Origin: Paenirhodobacter hankyongi
GTDB taxonomy: Bacteria; Pseudomonadota; Alphaproteobacteria; Rhodobacterales; Rhodobacteraceae
Direction: 5' to 3'
DNA length: 64,000 bases
Assembly (NCBI RefSeq): GCF_003664585.1
Contig: NZ_RCHI01000002.1
Coordinates: 1 to 64,000 of the forward strand
Shown: positions 17,529 to 25,259 of the stretch, piece after piece
Layout: every line of letters begins with the position of its first letter
How positions within the stretch are numbered: position 1 is the first letter of the stretch
Notes under the pieces: generated by a model
Told to the model about the DNA's origin: nothing
Databases searched by the model: none
The model's input: only the letters and a program-made list of their open reading frames with translations
Program-made: the position numbers and the translations under genes

Positions 17529-18694
17529 AGCCGGCCCAGCAGCGCCACGGTCGGCCAGGCATCGGCGGGCAGACCCAGACGGGCCTGCTCGGCCTGCACC
17601 GCCTCGCGCGTCTTCTCGCCAAGGATGCCGTCGATCTTGCCGACGTCATGGCCGCGTGCGGCAAGCTTCGCCTGCAGCGCCTTCATCTGATCGGCGCTCA
17701 GCCCCGGTTCGGGCGCGCGCGGGTCAAGCCGCGGCGCGCCCTCGAGGCGCGTGGCAAAATAGGCGGCCGAGGTGACATAGACGAAGCTCTTGTTCCACTC
17801 GAAGAGCACACGGAAATTCGGATAGACCATGAAGGCCGGCCCCTTGCGCCCCATCGGCAAGAGCACCGAGCCCTGCCCCGGGGCGAGCGCCCCGGTCCGC
17901 GCCCGCACCCCCATCCGCGCCCAGTCGGCGGTCGAAAGCGCATGGTTCAGCCCGGTCTGGCGCCAGTCGAGATCGGCGGGCACGGTGATCTCCTGCATCC
18001 AGGGCTCGCCCGCACGCCAGCCCATGCCGGCGATCATCTTCGCCCCAGACATCAGCGCATCGGGCGCCGAGCCCTTCAGGTCGATATGGCCGTCACCGTC
18101 ACCGTCGACACCGTTCACCAGGATGTCGGCGGGCAGCATCTGCACCTGGCCGATCTCGCCCGCCCAGGCCCCGCGCGTCCGCGCCGGGTCGAAATCGCCC
18201 CGCGCCGCAAGCCGCGCCGCGGCCAGAACCTGCGGCCGGAACAGGTCGGGCCGACGGCAATCATGCGCCAGCGTCACCAGCGCGTCGCGGGTGCTGAAAT
18301 CGCCCTGCACCGCGCCGAAATCGGTCTCGAGCCCCCAGAAGGCCAGCAGCACACCGCGCGGCACGCCAAAGCTGCGCTCGGCCCGGTCGAAGACCGCAGC
18401 ATGTTTCGTCCCCATCCGGGCCCCGATCGTCAGCCGGTTCTGGCTGATGACGGAGGCCGAGAAGTCCAGGAAATCCTTTCGGAAAACGCCCTGTCCGCGG
18501 TCGGCGCGCAGCACCCGCGCGTCCTGGCTCACGCCGCGGAAGAAGGCGTCGGCCTGCGCCGCGCTCAGCCCCTCGGCCCGCATCTCGGCCTTCAGCCCGG
18601 CGACGAAGGCGCCGAAATCGCCGCCGCACTCGGCCGCCCGGGCAAGTGCCGGAACGGCGAGGGCAAGGCAGGTGGCAAGGAACAGGCGGCGCAT
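17525..18694 (-). CDS. MltB-family lytic murein transglycosylase
   Basis: 389-residue exported enzyme that cleaves glycan strands to 1,6-anhydromuropeptides. A Sec signal peptide (about 1-21, ends ARAAE) leads to the SLT_2 domain with catalytic glutamate in AFWGLETDFG and the supporting GEIGQVQMLPADIL motif. The last about 65 residues (LSADQMKALQAKLAARGHDVGKIDGILG...) form a peptidoglycan-binding type 1 domain. A short DGDGDGHIDLKG stretch resembles a Ca2+-binding loop. The start at 18694 follows GGGAG. It is probably periplasmic: no lipobox cysteine is seen. Confidence 0.9.
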   Translation of the reverse strand: MRRLFLATCLALAVPALARAAECGGDFGAFVAGLKAEMRAEGLSAAQADAFFRGVSQDARVLRADRGQGVFRKDFLDFSASVISQNRLTIGARMGTKHAAVFDRAERSFGVPRGVLLAFWGLETDFGAVQGDFSTRDALVTLAHDCRRPDLFRPQVLAAARLAARGDFDPARTRGAWAGEIGQVQMLPADILVNGVDGDGDGHIDLKGSAPDALMSGAKMIAGMGWRAGEPWMQEITVPADLDWRQTGLNHALSTADWARMGVRARTGALAPGQGSVLLPMGRKGPAFMVYPNFRVLFEWNKSFVYVTSAAYFATRLEGAPRLDPRAPEPGLSADQMKALQAKLAARGHDVGKIDGILGEKTREAVQAEQARLGLPADAWPTVALLGRL

Positions 18695-18866
18695 CGAAAA
18701 ACTCCCGGAAAGAACAGCCCGACGGTAGCCGCGGCCGCGCCGTGGAGCAACCGCGCGCGGCGGAGTCACATTTCGGGCACATGCTGCACTGCGGCCGGCA
18801 TCGTCGCTTGATCTTTACAGGCGCGTGCACAGACTTGTGAGACGGGAAGGACCATCGGAGGGGGAG

Positions 18867-19211
18867 ATGGAGATTCTGCCAAAAGAGCTTCTCGCCGGGC
18901 TGCGCGCGGCGACTCAGGGCGGCCGGCGCCGCTCGCGGCTGCGGATTCAGGCGGGTGCGGAAAGCTGGCCGGTGCTGCGGCGCTGGCGTGGCGGTTTCGC
19001 GCTCGATGCCGCGCAGATCCACACCCTGCGCGGCCTTGTCGATCTTTATGAGGGCAGCCGCCATCTGGCCACCTGCCTGATCGTCGCCTCGGAGATCGAG
19101 GGGGACGAGCTGATCTGCACCGTCAAGCGCGAGACTGCGGTGACCGATCGCCCGCCCCTCGATTTCGTCCGCGACGAGGGTGCACCGGCGGGGCGGCTGC
19201 CGCCGGCCTGA
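18867..19211 (+). CDS. conserved-looking hypothetical protein, 114 aa
   Basis: I do not recognise this family. 114 residues, soluble, with a basic segment near 20-35 (GGRRRSRLRI), then RRWRGGFALDAAQIHTLRGLVDLYEGSRHLATCLIVASEIEGDEL, which looks like a compact alpha/beta fold, and a proline-rich tail. An excellent ribosome site (GGAGGGGGAG) and codon use like its neighbours support a real gene. It is flanked by two cell-wall genes transcribed toward or away from it, but nothing ties it to them. Confidence 0.7.
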   Translation: MEILPKELLAGLRAATQGGRRRSRLRIQAGAESWPVLRRWRGGFALDAAQIHTLRGLVDLYEGSRHLATCLIVASEIEGDELICTVKRETAVTDRPPLDFVRDEGAPAGRLPPA

Positions 19212-19216
19212 GCAGA

Positions 19217-19750
19217 TCAGGGCCGGATCTCGACCTCGGCCCCAAGCGGCGTGGCCGCGAACAGCTCCTCGATCTCGGCATCGGAGAGTGCGATGCAGCC
19301 TGCGGTCCAGTCATGGCCAAGGGTCAGCCCCGCGGGCAGAACCCGCGGCTGGCCGTGCAGGAAGATGTCTCCGCCCGGATCGACGCCCGCCGCGGCCGCG
19401 CGGGCCCGGTCCTGTGGGCGCGGATAATCAAGGCCGAGCGACAGGTGATAGGCGCTTTGCGCGTTGCGCCGGTCGATGCGAAACACCCCTTCGGGCGTGC
19501 GCCCGTCGCCCTGCGCCAGCTTGTCGCCCTGAGGTGCGAAGCCAAGCCGCACCCGGTAGACCCGCACCACCTGCCCGCCGACATAGACGGTCATGCGCCG
19601 CGCCGCCTTCTCGACGAGGATGCGGCTCACCGGCCCCTCGAGCGGCCCGACGGGCGGCACGGGCCGCGGCGGCACCGCGATCAGCGCCCAGACCGCGACG
19701 ACGAGCCCCGCAAGGCTAAGCGCCGAGAACAGCCACCCCGCGCGCCGCAT
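19217..19750 (-). CDS. L,D-transpeptidase (YkuD) family protein
   Basis: 177-residue membrane-anchored protein with one N-terminal hydrophobic helix and a YkuD catalytic domain. The active-site signature is split as DIFLHGQP and GHDWTAGCIALSD, giving the conserved His, Gly and nucleophilic Cys (HDWTAGCI). The domain forms 3-3 cross-links in peptidoglycan or attaches proteins to it. At 177 residues it is close to the minimal length, and no LysM or other wall-binding domain is present. It begins 3 nt after the stop of the PatB-like gene, so the two are co-transcribed. Confidence 0.88.
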   Translation of the reverse strand: MRRAGWLFSALSLAGLVVAVWALIAVPPRPVPPVGPLEGPVSRILVEKAARRMTVYVGGQVVRVYRVRLGFAPQGDKLAQGDGRTPEGVFRIDRRNAQSAYHLSLGLDYPRPQDRARAAAAGVDPGGDIFLHGQPRVLPAGLTLGHDWTAGCIALSDAEIEELFAATPLGAEVEIRP

Positions 19751-19753
19751 CGG

Positions 19754-20929
19754 TCACTGCAGGTCGGAAAACGCCGCCCGCAACCGCGCGACGGCGTGCT
19801 CCACGCGCACCCGCGGCGTCGCCAGGTTGAACCGCATCCAGCTCTCGCCGCCGGTGCCGAAGCTCGGCCCGTGGTTCGCCGCGATCTTCGCGCCCTTCTC
19901 GACCCGCGCCGTGAACTCCTCGGCACTCATCCCGGTGCCCGCGAAATCGACCCAGGCGAGATAGGTCGCCTCGAGCGGCATCGAGCGCAGCCCCGGGATC
20001 GCGTTCACCCCCTCGTCGAAGATCTTCCGGTTGCCGTCGAGATAGGCGATCAGCGCGTCGAGCCAGGTGGCCCCCTCGGGGCTGTAGGCGGCTGTGGCCA
20101 TCGCCAGACCGAAGCTGTTCGGCGAGATGCCAAGCGCCGCCATCCGGCCCGCGAACCGCGCCCGAAGATCCGGATCGGCGATGATGACATTGCCCGAATG
20201 GGTGCCTGCGATGTTGAAGGTCTTGGTCGTCGCCGACATCATCACCACCGGGTAATCGGTCGCCGTCGCCATCGGGATGTGGCGGTGCCCCGGCATCACC
20301 AGATCGTGGTGGATCTCGTCCGAGACCAGCACCAGGTCATGCCGGCGTGCGAACTCGGCGGTGGCCCGCAGCTCCTCGGCGGTCCAGACCCGCCCGCCCG
20401 GATTGTGCGGCGAGCACAGGATCAGCATCTTGGCCGAGCTGTCGACGATGCCCTCCCAGGCGTCGAAATCCATCTGATAGCGGCCATCGACCAGCTTCAG
20501 TGGGCATTCGACGACGGTGCGCCCCGCCGCCCGGATCACCCGCGCGAAGGCGTGATAGACCGGCGTCATCAGCACCACGCCATCGCCCGGTTGCGTGAAG
20601 GCGTCGACGCAGATCGCCGTGCCGTTCACCAGCCCATGGGTGGTGAAGATCCACTCGGGCTCGACCTGCCAGCCATGCCGGTTCGCCATCCACCAGCCGA
20701 TCGCGGCGTGATAGGCGCGGTTGTCGCCCCAATAGCCATAGACGCCCTGCGCCGCCATCGTCTCGAGCGCGCCCTGCACGCAGGCCGGCGGGCGGAAGTC
20801 CATGTCGGCCACCCACATCGCGATTCCCTCTTCGGGGCCCACGCCGTAAAGCTCCTGCATGCAGTCCCACTTGACCGAATGGGTGCCGACGCGGTCGATC
20901 ACCTCGTCGAAGTCGGGGGCAAGGGTCAT
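19754..20929 (-). CDS. PatB/MalY-type C-S lyase (aminotransferase fold)
   Basis: 391-residue PLP enzyme of fold type I. The N-terminus WDCMQELYG and MWVADMDFRPPACVQGAL is the MalY/PatB signature of cystathionine beta-lyases. NPGG binds the carboxylate, DEIHHDLVMPGHRHIP holds the pyridine aspartate, and SATTKTFNIAG carries Schiff-base Lys236. The family cleaves C-S bonds of cystathionine or cysteine conjugates to pyruvate, ammonia and a thiol. The start at 20929 follows GGAGCGTGAAGAG. It leads a two-gene operon with the L,D-transpeptidase. A strong inverted repeat lies 59 bp upstream. Confidence 0.88.
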   Translation of the reverse strand: MTLAPDFDEVIDRVGTHSVKWDCMQELYGVGPEEGIAMWVADMDFRPPACVQGALETMAAQGVYGYWGDNRAYHAAIGWWMANRHGWQVEPEWIFTTHGLVNGTAICVDAFTQPGDGVVLMTPVYHAFARVIRAAGRTVVECPLKLVDGRYQMDFDAWEGIVDSSAKMLILCSPHNPGGRVWTAEELRATAEFARRHDLVLVSDEIHHDLVMPGHRHIPMATATDYPVVMMSATTKTFNIAGTHSGNVIIADPDLRARFAGRMAALGISPNSFGLAMATAAYSPEGATWLDALIAYLDGNRKIFDEGVNAIPGLRSMPLEATYLAWVDFAGTGMSAEEFTARVEKGAKIAANHGPSFGTGGESWMRFNLATPRVRVEHAVARLRAAFSDLQ

Positions 20930-20987
20930 CTCTTCACGCTCCTGTCGAAATTTTAGTCCTTCCTGAATGAATATCTCAGCACAAAGT

Positions 20988-21011
20988 CCCGATGAAGATC
21001 CATTCATCGGG
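20988..21011. promoter_or_regulatory. inverted repeat in the patB-def divergent promoter region
   Basis: A perfect 8-bp inverted repeat CCCGATGA (20988-20995) / TCATCGGG (21004-21011), separated by 8 nt, lies in an AT-rich 173-bp divergent gap. The spacing of the half-sites suggests a dimeric regulator or an RNA hairpin. It could serve either direction. Confidence 0.45.
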
Positions 21012-21102
21012 ATATATTCCCTGAATTTTCGATCAACATGGAACGCTTTTCCGATTTCACCAGGCCATTGCACGGCGTCGCGCCATCCCCTACATCAACG
21101 CC

Positions 21103-21645
21103 ATGACACTGCGCCCGATCCTGATCCATCCCGACCCCCGGCTCAAGAAGCATTGCGACCCCGTCGTCACCGTCGACGACGAGATCCGCAAACTTGCCGA
21201 TGACATGCTTGCAACGATGTATGACGCCCCGGGTGTCGGACTTGCGGCACCGCAGGTCGGCGTGCTCAAGCGCCTCTTCGTGATGGATTGCGTCAAGGAC
21301 AAGGCGACCGCCCCCGCACCGATGGTGATGCTCAACCCCGAGGTCACCTGGACCTCGGAAGAGACCAACGTCTACGAGGAAGGCTGCCTCTCGATCCCCG
21401 ACCAATATGCCGAGGTGACCCGCCCGCGCGAGGTGCGGATGCGCTGGCTCGGCCTTGACGGGCAGATCCACGAGGAGCAGTTCGACGGGCTCTGGGCGAC
21501 CTGTGCCCAGCACGAGAACGACCACCTCGATGGCAAGCTCTTCATCGACTACCTCGGCCCCCTGAAGCGGCAGATGATCACCCGCAAGATGGAAAAGCTG
21601 AAACGCGAGCGCGCCCGCGCCGCAAAGGACCAAAGCATCCTCTGA
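21103..21645 (+). CDS. def: peptide deformylase
   Basis: 180-residue metalloenzyme that removes the formyl group from nascent N-formylmethionine at the ribosome exit. All three catalytic motifs are intact: [10 protein letters not shown] (44-53), EGCLS (Cys95 metal ligand) and QHENDHLDG (His137, Glu138, His141). The C-terminal helix is basic (RKMEKLKRERARAAK), a ribosome-binding feature. It is the first gene of def - def-like - fmt. Its stop overlaps the next start by one base (TGATG). Confidence 0.95.
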   Translation: MTLRPILIHPDPRLKKHCDPVVTVDDEIRKLADDMLATMYDAPGVGLAAPQVGVLKRLFVMDCVKDKATAPAPMVMLNPEVTWTSEETNVYEEGCLSIPDQYAEVTRPREVRMRWLGLDGQIHEEQFDGLWATCAQHENDHLDGKLFIDYLGPLKRQMITRKMEKLKRERARAAKDQSIL

Positions 21646-22145
21646 TGGCCGCGCGTCCCTTCATTCCCTACGATGACCGCCGCCTGCACACGGCCGCCGA
21701 GCCGGTGACGGCGGTGACCGAGACGGTGCGGATGATCTGGGACGACATGGTCGAGACGATGGAGGCGATGCCGGGCGTCGGCCTCGCCGCGCCGCAGATC
21801 GGCATCATGCTGCGTCTCGCCGTCGTCGATGCCTCGGACAAGCGCGGTCAGGCGGTGAAGATGGCGAACCCCGAGGTGCTGCATGCCTCGGTGCAGCTGC
21901 GCCGCCATGACGAGGCCTCGCCCAACCTGCCCGGCGTCTTCGCCACGATCGAACGGCCCCGCGCCGTCACCGTGCGCTTCCTCAACGAGGCGGGCGAGAT
22001 CGAGGAGCGCGACTTCGTCGGGCTCTGGGCGACCTCGGTGCAGCATCAGATCGACCATCTGAACGGCAAGACCTATCTCGACCATCTCTCGCCGCTGCGC
22101 CGCAAGATGCTGGTGCAGAAGGCGGCGAAACTCGCCCGGAGGTAA
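21645..22145 (+). CDS. degenerate peptide deformylase paralogue
   Basis: 166 residues with the deformylase fold and an intact motif 1 ([10 protein letters not shown], 44-53). In motif 2 EGCLSLPGV is replaced by EASPNLPGV, so the metal-ligand cysteine is Ser92. In motif 3 HExxH reads HQIDH (His134-Gln135), so the general base glutamate is lost. Both changes should abolish normal deformylase activity, yet the frame is intact and sits between def and fmt with a TGATG overlap upstream and a 4-nt gap downstream. A regulatory, chaperone-like or formyl-methionine-binding role is possible; that is inference. Confidence 0.88.
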   Translation: MAARPFIPYDDRRLHTAAEPVTAVTETVRMIWDDMVETMEAMPGVGLAAPQIGIMLRLAVVDASDKRGQAVKMANPEVLHASVQLRRHDEASPNLPGVFATIERPRAVTVRFLNEAGEIEERDFVGLWATSVQHQIDHLNGKTYLDHLSPLRRKMLVQKAAKLARR

Positions 22146-22149
22146 GCCG

Positions 22150-23046
22150 ATGCGCGTCGTCTTCATGGGCACGCCCGAGTTCTCGGTGCCGGTGCTCGCG
22201 GCGCTGGCGGCGCATCACGAGGTGGTCGCGGTCTATTCGCAGCCGCCCCGCCCCGCCGGCCGCGGCAAGAAGGACCGCCCGACGCCGGTGCACATGAAGG
22301 CGCTCGAGCTTGGCCTGCCGGTGCGCACGCCGCTGAACTTCCGCGCCGAGGAAGACCGCGCCGCCTTCGCGGCCCTCGGGGCCGATGTCGCGGTGGTGGT
22401 CGCCTACGGGCTGATCCTGCCGCAGGCGCTGCTCGACGCGCCGCGGCACGGCTGCCTGAACATCCACGCCTCGCTCCTGCCGCGCTGGCGCGGTGCCGCG
22501 CCGATCCACCGCGCGATCATGGCCGGCGATGCCGAGACCGGGCTGTGCATCATGCAGATGGAGGCCGGGCTCGATACCGGCCCGGTTCTGCTGCGCGCCA
22601 CGACCCCGATCGGCGCGACCGAGACCACCGGCGCGCTGCATGACCGGCTGAGCGAGATGGGCGCGCGGCTGATCCTCGAGGCGCTCGACCGGCTCGACAC
22701 GCTCCCCCCCGAACCGCAGCCCGAAGCGGGCGTCACCTATGCGGCGAAGATCGACAAGGCCGAGGCGCGGATCGACTGGACCCGCCCGGCGGCCGAGCTC
22801 GTGCGCCAGGTGAACGGCCTCTCCCCTTTCCCGGGCGCGTGGTGCCTGGCGGGCGAAGAACGGCTGAAACTGCTGCGCGCGGCCCCGGCCGCGGGCAGCG
22901 GCACCCCCGGCCAGGTGCTCGACGGCTTCACCGTCGCCTGCGGCAGCGGCGCGCTCGAGGTGCTCGAAGCGCAGCGCGAGGGCAAACGCCCGATGCCCGC
23001 CACCGAGGTGCTGAAGGGCCTCCCCCTCCCCGATCACCTCGCCTGA
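22150..23046 (+). CDS. fmt: methionyl-tRNA formyltransferase
   Basis: 298-residue enzyme that formylates initiator Met-tRNA using 10-formyltetrahydrofolate. The N-terminal Rossmann-like domain starts [16 protein letters not shown]. The active-site region [14 protein letters not shown] holds the catalytic His and matches the family signature with upstream Asn ([10 protein letters not shown]), and the substrate aspartate lies in GLDTGPVLL. The C-terminal OB-like domain binds the tRNA ([10 protein letters not shown]). The operon with def places addition and removal of the formyl group under one promoter. Confidence 0.96.
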   Translation: MRVVFMGTPEFSVPVLAALAAHHEVVAVYSQPPRPAGRGKKDRPTPVHMKALELGLPVRTPLNFRAEEDRAAFAALGADVAVVVAYGLILPQALLDAPRHGCLNIHASLLPRWRGAAPIHRAIMAGDAETGLCIMQMEAGLDTGPVLLRATTPIGATETTGALHDRLSEMGARLILEALDRLDTLPPEPQPEAGVTYAAKIDKAEARIDWTRPAAELVRQVNGLSPFPGAWCLAGEERLKLLRAAPAAGSGTPGQVLDGFTVACGSGALEVLEAQREGKRPMPATEVLKGLPLPDHLA

Positions 23047-23081
23047 CCGGCCCTCGCCGCGCCTGACGGCCCCGCATTCAT

Positions 23082-23133
23082 CTTGCCACAAATACCTCGC
23101 GGGGGTCCGGGGGCGCGAAGCCCCCGGCGCGCG
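23082..23133 (-). repeat. Rhodobacteraceae-type intergenic repeat, copy A
   Basis: Read on the minus strand it begins right after the creatininase-family stop: hairpin CCGGGGGC-TTCGC-GCCCCCGG, then CGCGAGGTATTTGTGGCAAG. The same order (GGGGGC hairpin, G/C tract, TATTT, GGCAAG or CCAAG) recurs at 25162-25200, 32680-32760 and 45829-45976, always at gene 3' ends. The hairpin may act as a terminator or 3'-end stabiliser. Confidence 0.7.
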
Positions 23134-23928
23134 TCACCCGGCAACCGGCGCGAACCCGTCGAGCGGCTGCGCCGCCACCTTGCGCAACAGCTCGACAAAG
23201 CCTGCCACCTGATGCGCGGCCGTCGCCCGGCCCTTCCCGGCCGTCGCCGCCGCGGCATTGCCGATGGCGCCCAGCCGGTTCACATCGGACGCGATCCAGC
23301 CATAGGAGATCGGCCCCACCGGCGAGATCAGCCCGGTCTCGGCGCTCGAGGTGAAATCCTGCGCCGCGCCCATGTCCACGGTCTCGGGGTTGAAGGCCAG
23401 CATCAGCGAGGTCTCGACATCGCCGCCATGGATGCCATAGGTCAGCTCCTTCGCCGGATACATCCCCTCGGGATGGCCGAAGGCCGTCCACTGGCATTTC
23501 ACCGCGAACATCCCCGCCCGCACCCGCAGCTCGCGCGACAGGATCGACACAAGGTCGAGGTTGCCGCCATGGCTGTTCACCAGCACGATCTTGCGGATCC
23601 CCGCCCGCGCCACCGACAGCCCGATCTCGACCCAGGCGCTCAGCGCCGTCTCGGCGCTCAGCGTGGCGGTGCCCGGCGCCCACAGATGCTCGTTCGACTT
23701 GCCCACGGCCTGCACCGGCAGGATCCGCACCGTGGGCGCATCGGGGGCCGCATCGAGCTGCCGGCGCAGCTCGGCCAGCATCCCCTCCATGATCAGCGTG
23801 TCGGTGCCCACCGGCAGATGCGGCCCGTGCTGCTCGATCGCGGCGGTGGGCAGGATCGCGATGGTCGTCATCGGATCGAGCCCCTTGAAAGCGGGCGCGC
23901 GGTGGAACGCCCAGTCGTGGCGGGTCAT
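23134..23928 (-). CDS. creatininase-family metal-dependent amidohydrolase
   Basis: 264 residues with the creatininase fold, whose members open cyclic amides or deformylate pyrimidine intermediates. Metal ligands are visible: Glu32 and His34 in EQHGPHLPVGTD, Asp43, His120 in VNSHGGN and Glu172 in HGGDVETS. The NSHGGN loop lacks the glutamate that true creatininases carry two residues after this histidine (HYEN), so creatinine is probably not the substrate. It overlaps the upstream flavoprotein gene by 4 bp and follows GGAGGTCAGGGC. It is the last gene of a catabolic-looking cluster. Confidence 0.88.
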   Translation of the reverse strand: MTRHDWAFHRAPAFKGLDPMTTIAILPTAAIEQHGPHLPVGTDTLIMEGMLAELRRQLDAAPDAPTVRILPVQAVGKSNEHLWAPGTATLSAETALSAWVEIGLSVARAGIRKIVLVNSHGGNLDLVSILSRELRVRAGMFAVKCQWTAFGHPEGMYPAKELTYGIHGGDVETSLMLAFNPETVDMGAAQDFTSSAETGLISPVGPISYGWIASDVNRLGAIGNAAAATAGKGRATAAHQVAGFVELLRKVAAQPLDGFAPVAG

Positions 23929-24551
23929 GCCCTGACCTCCTGTCGTTGCGGCACCGGCCCGATCAGCCGGTCCATCTGGCGCGCGACCCTTTGCAAATGC
24001 TGCGCGCGGGTTTTCGGGGTGGAGCTGTCCATCAGGTAATGCATGGCGAAGGCGGTGCGCCGGCCGGGCTTGCACAAGAGGCCCAGCCCCCGCAGCAACG
24101 TCCGCCGCCCCGGCGCGCCGACGAAGAAGGTCAGCAGCCGCGAGGCCCCACCGGTGGTGAAGACGCCAAGCCGGGTGATGTGGCGAAGCCCCGGCCGGAT
24201 CGTGCCATTCTCGCCCTCGGGCATCAGGAAGGCCACGTCGGGCAGAAGCACCCGGTCGAGCCAGCCCTTCAGCATCGCCGGCAGCCCGTACCACCAGGTC
24301 GGATAGACGAAGATCAGCGTGTCGCACCAGCGGATCGCCGCGACATGGGGCTCCATGTGCTCGGTGCCGATCGTCAGGTCGAGATACGCCGCATTCTCGG
24401 GCCCCGACATCACCGGGTCGAACCCTTCGGCATACAGGTCGATCAGCCGGGTCTCGGCCCCGGCCGCGGCCAGCTTTTCCAGCACCACGTCACGCACGGC
24501 GGCGTTGAAGCTGTCGGCGCGCGGGTGGCAATAGACGACAAGCGCGCGCAT
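23925..24551 (-). CDS. NAD(P)H:quinone reductase-like flavoprotein (Flavodoxin_2), copy 1
   Basis: 208-residue flavodoxin-fold protein. It opens MRALVVYCHPRADSFNAAV, the NQO1/MdaB FMN/FAD phosphate-binding pattern, and has VYPTWWYGLPAMLKGWLDRV, the family's second signature. Members use NAD(P)H to reduce quinones, nitro or azo groups, or supply reduced flavin. It is a tandem paralogue of the next gene, with TGATG overlap upstream and ATGA overlap downstream. The C-terminus is longer than in copy 2 and carries extra basic residues. Substrate unknown. Confidence 0.87.
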   Translation of the reverse strand: MRALVVYCHPRADSFNAAVRDVVLEKLAAAGAETRLIDLYAEGFDPVMSGPENAAYLDLTIGTEHMEPHVAAIRWCDTLIFVYPTWWYGLPAMLKGWLDRVLLPDVAFLMPEGENGTIRPGLRHITRLGVFTTGGASRLLTFFVGAPGRRTLLRGLGLLCKPGRRTAFAMHYLMDSSTPKTRAQHLQRVARQMDRLIGPVPQRQEVRA

Positions 24552-25132
24552 CAGAACGCCTCCATCGCGCGGCCGACGCGGGTCAGGAAAGCCTCGCGCC
24601 CGGCCTGCGTCGCGCGGTTCATGTCGTGCAGCGCGAGGAAGCGGAACCGCTCGGGCCGGGTGATGTAGCGCAGATGGCGCGTGACCAGCCGGCGCGGTGG
24701 ATCGCCCGCCAGAAAGGTCCGCCAGCGCGAGCCGCCATAGGTCGTCACCGCGGCCAGCCGGCGGATATACGTCAGGTTCGGCACGGTCTGGCCGTTCTCC
24801 ATCCGGAACGACACGCCGGGCAGGAACACCCGGTCGAGAAACCCCTTCAGGATCGCCGGATAGCCCATGTTCCAGACCGGAAACACCAGCACCAGCGCCT
24901 CGGCCGCGCGCAGTCGCGCGACATGCTCCGCCACCGGATCGAGGTTCGGCCCGATGTCGTGATAGCCGCGCCGCTCGGCCGCGCTCAGCACCGGCGCGAA
25001 GCCCTCGGCATACAGGTCGCAGTCATCGACCTCCCAGCCCCGCGCCGAAAGCGTGTCGCACACCCGCCGGTGCAGCGCCGCCGAGAAACTTTCGGCGCAG
25101 GGGTGGGCGAAGAGAACCATCGCGCGCGTCAT
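24551..25132 (-). CDS. NAD(P)H:quinone reductase-like flavoprotein (Flavodoxin_2), copy 2
   Basis: 193 residues, same fold and order of motifs as copy 1: VLFAHPCAESFSAALHRRV near the N-terminus, FPVWNMGYPAILKGFLDRVFLPG in the middle and the TTYGGSRW loop. The two copies may form a heterodimer, since NQO-type enzymes are dimers with active sites at the interface; this is inference. It starts a three-gene block separated from the upstream FAD-oxidase gene by 127 bp that include a repeat element. Confidence 0.87.
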   Translation of the reverse strand: MTRAMVLFAHPCAESFSAALHRRVCDTLSARGWEVDDCDLYAEGFAPVLSAAERRGYHDIGPNLDPVAEHVARLRAAEALVLVFPVWNMGYPAILKGFLDRVFLPGVSFRMENGQTVPNLTYIRRLAAVTTYGGSRWRTFLAGDPPRRLVTRHLRYITRPERFRFLALHDMNRATQAGREAFLTRVGRAMEAF

Positions 25133-25161
25133 GCCCGCCCTCCGCGCCCGGCCCGGCCCGC

Positions 25162-25200
25162 GGACGCCTCCGGCGGGAGTATTTTTCCAAGGAAGGGCAG
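25162..25200 (-). repeat. Rhodobacteraceae-type intergenic repeat, copy B (partial)
   Basis: The plus strand reads GCCTCCGGCGGGAGTATTTTTCCAAGGAAG in two parts: the CGGCGGGAGTATTTTT core then CCAAGGAAG. The distal GGGGGC hairpin is absent or degraded. It sits between the FAD-oxidase stop (25260) and the next minus-strand gene start (25132), so it may divide the eight-gene cluster into two transcripts. Confidence 0.55.
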
Positions 25201-25259
25201 AGCGGCTTTTTCCCGGCCCAACTCCTCACTCTGCCCCCAGCCACAGGTGCCGGCGCCGG

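Noticed and set aside
24551..25259. Reading the whole 23134-30607 region as a single transcript
   Set aside because: The 127-bp gap with a repeat unit between the FAD-oxidase and flavoprotein genes makes two transcripts equally likely, so I describe one cluster but not one operon.
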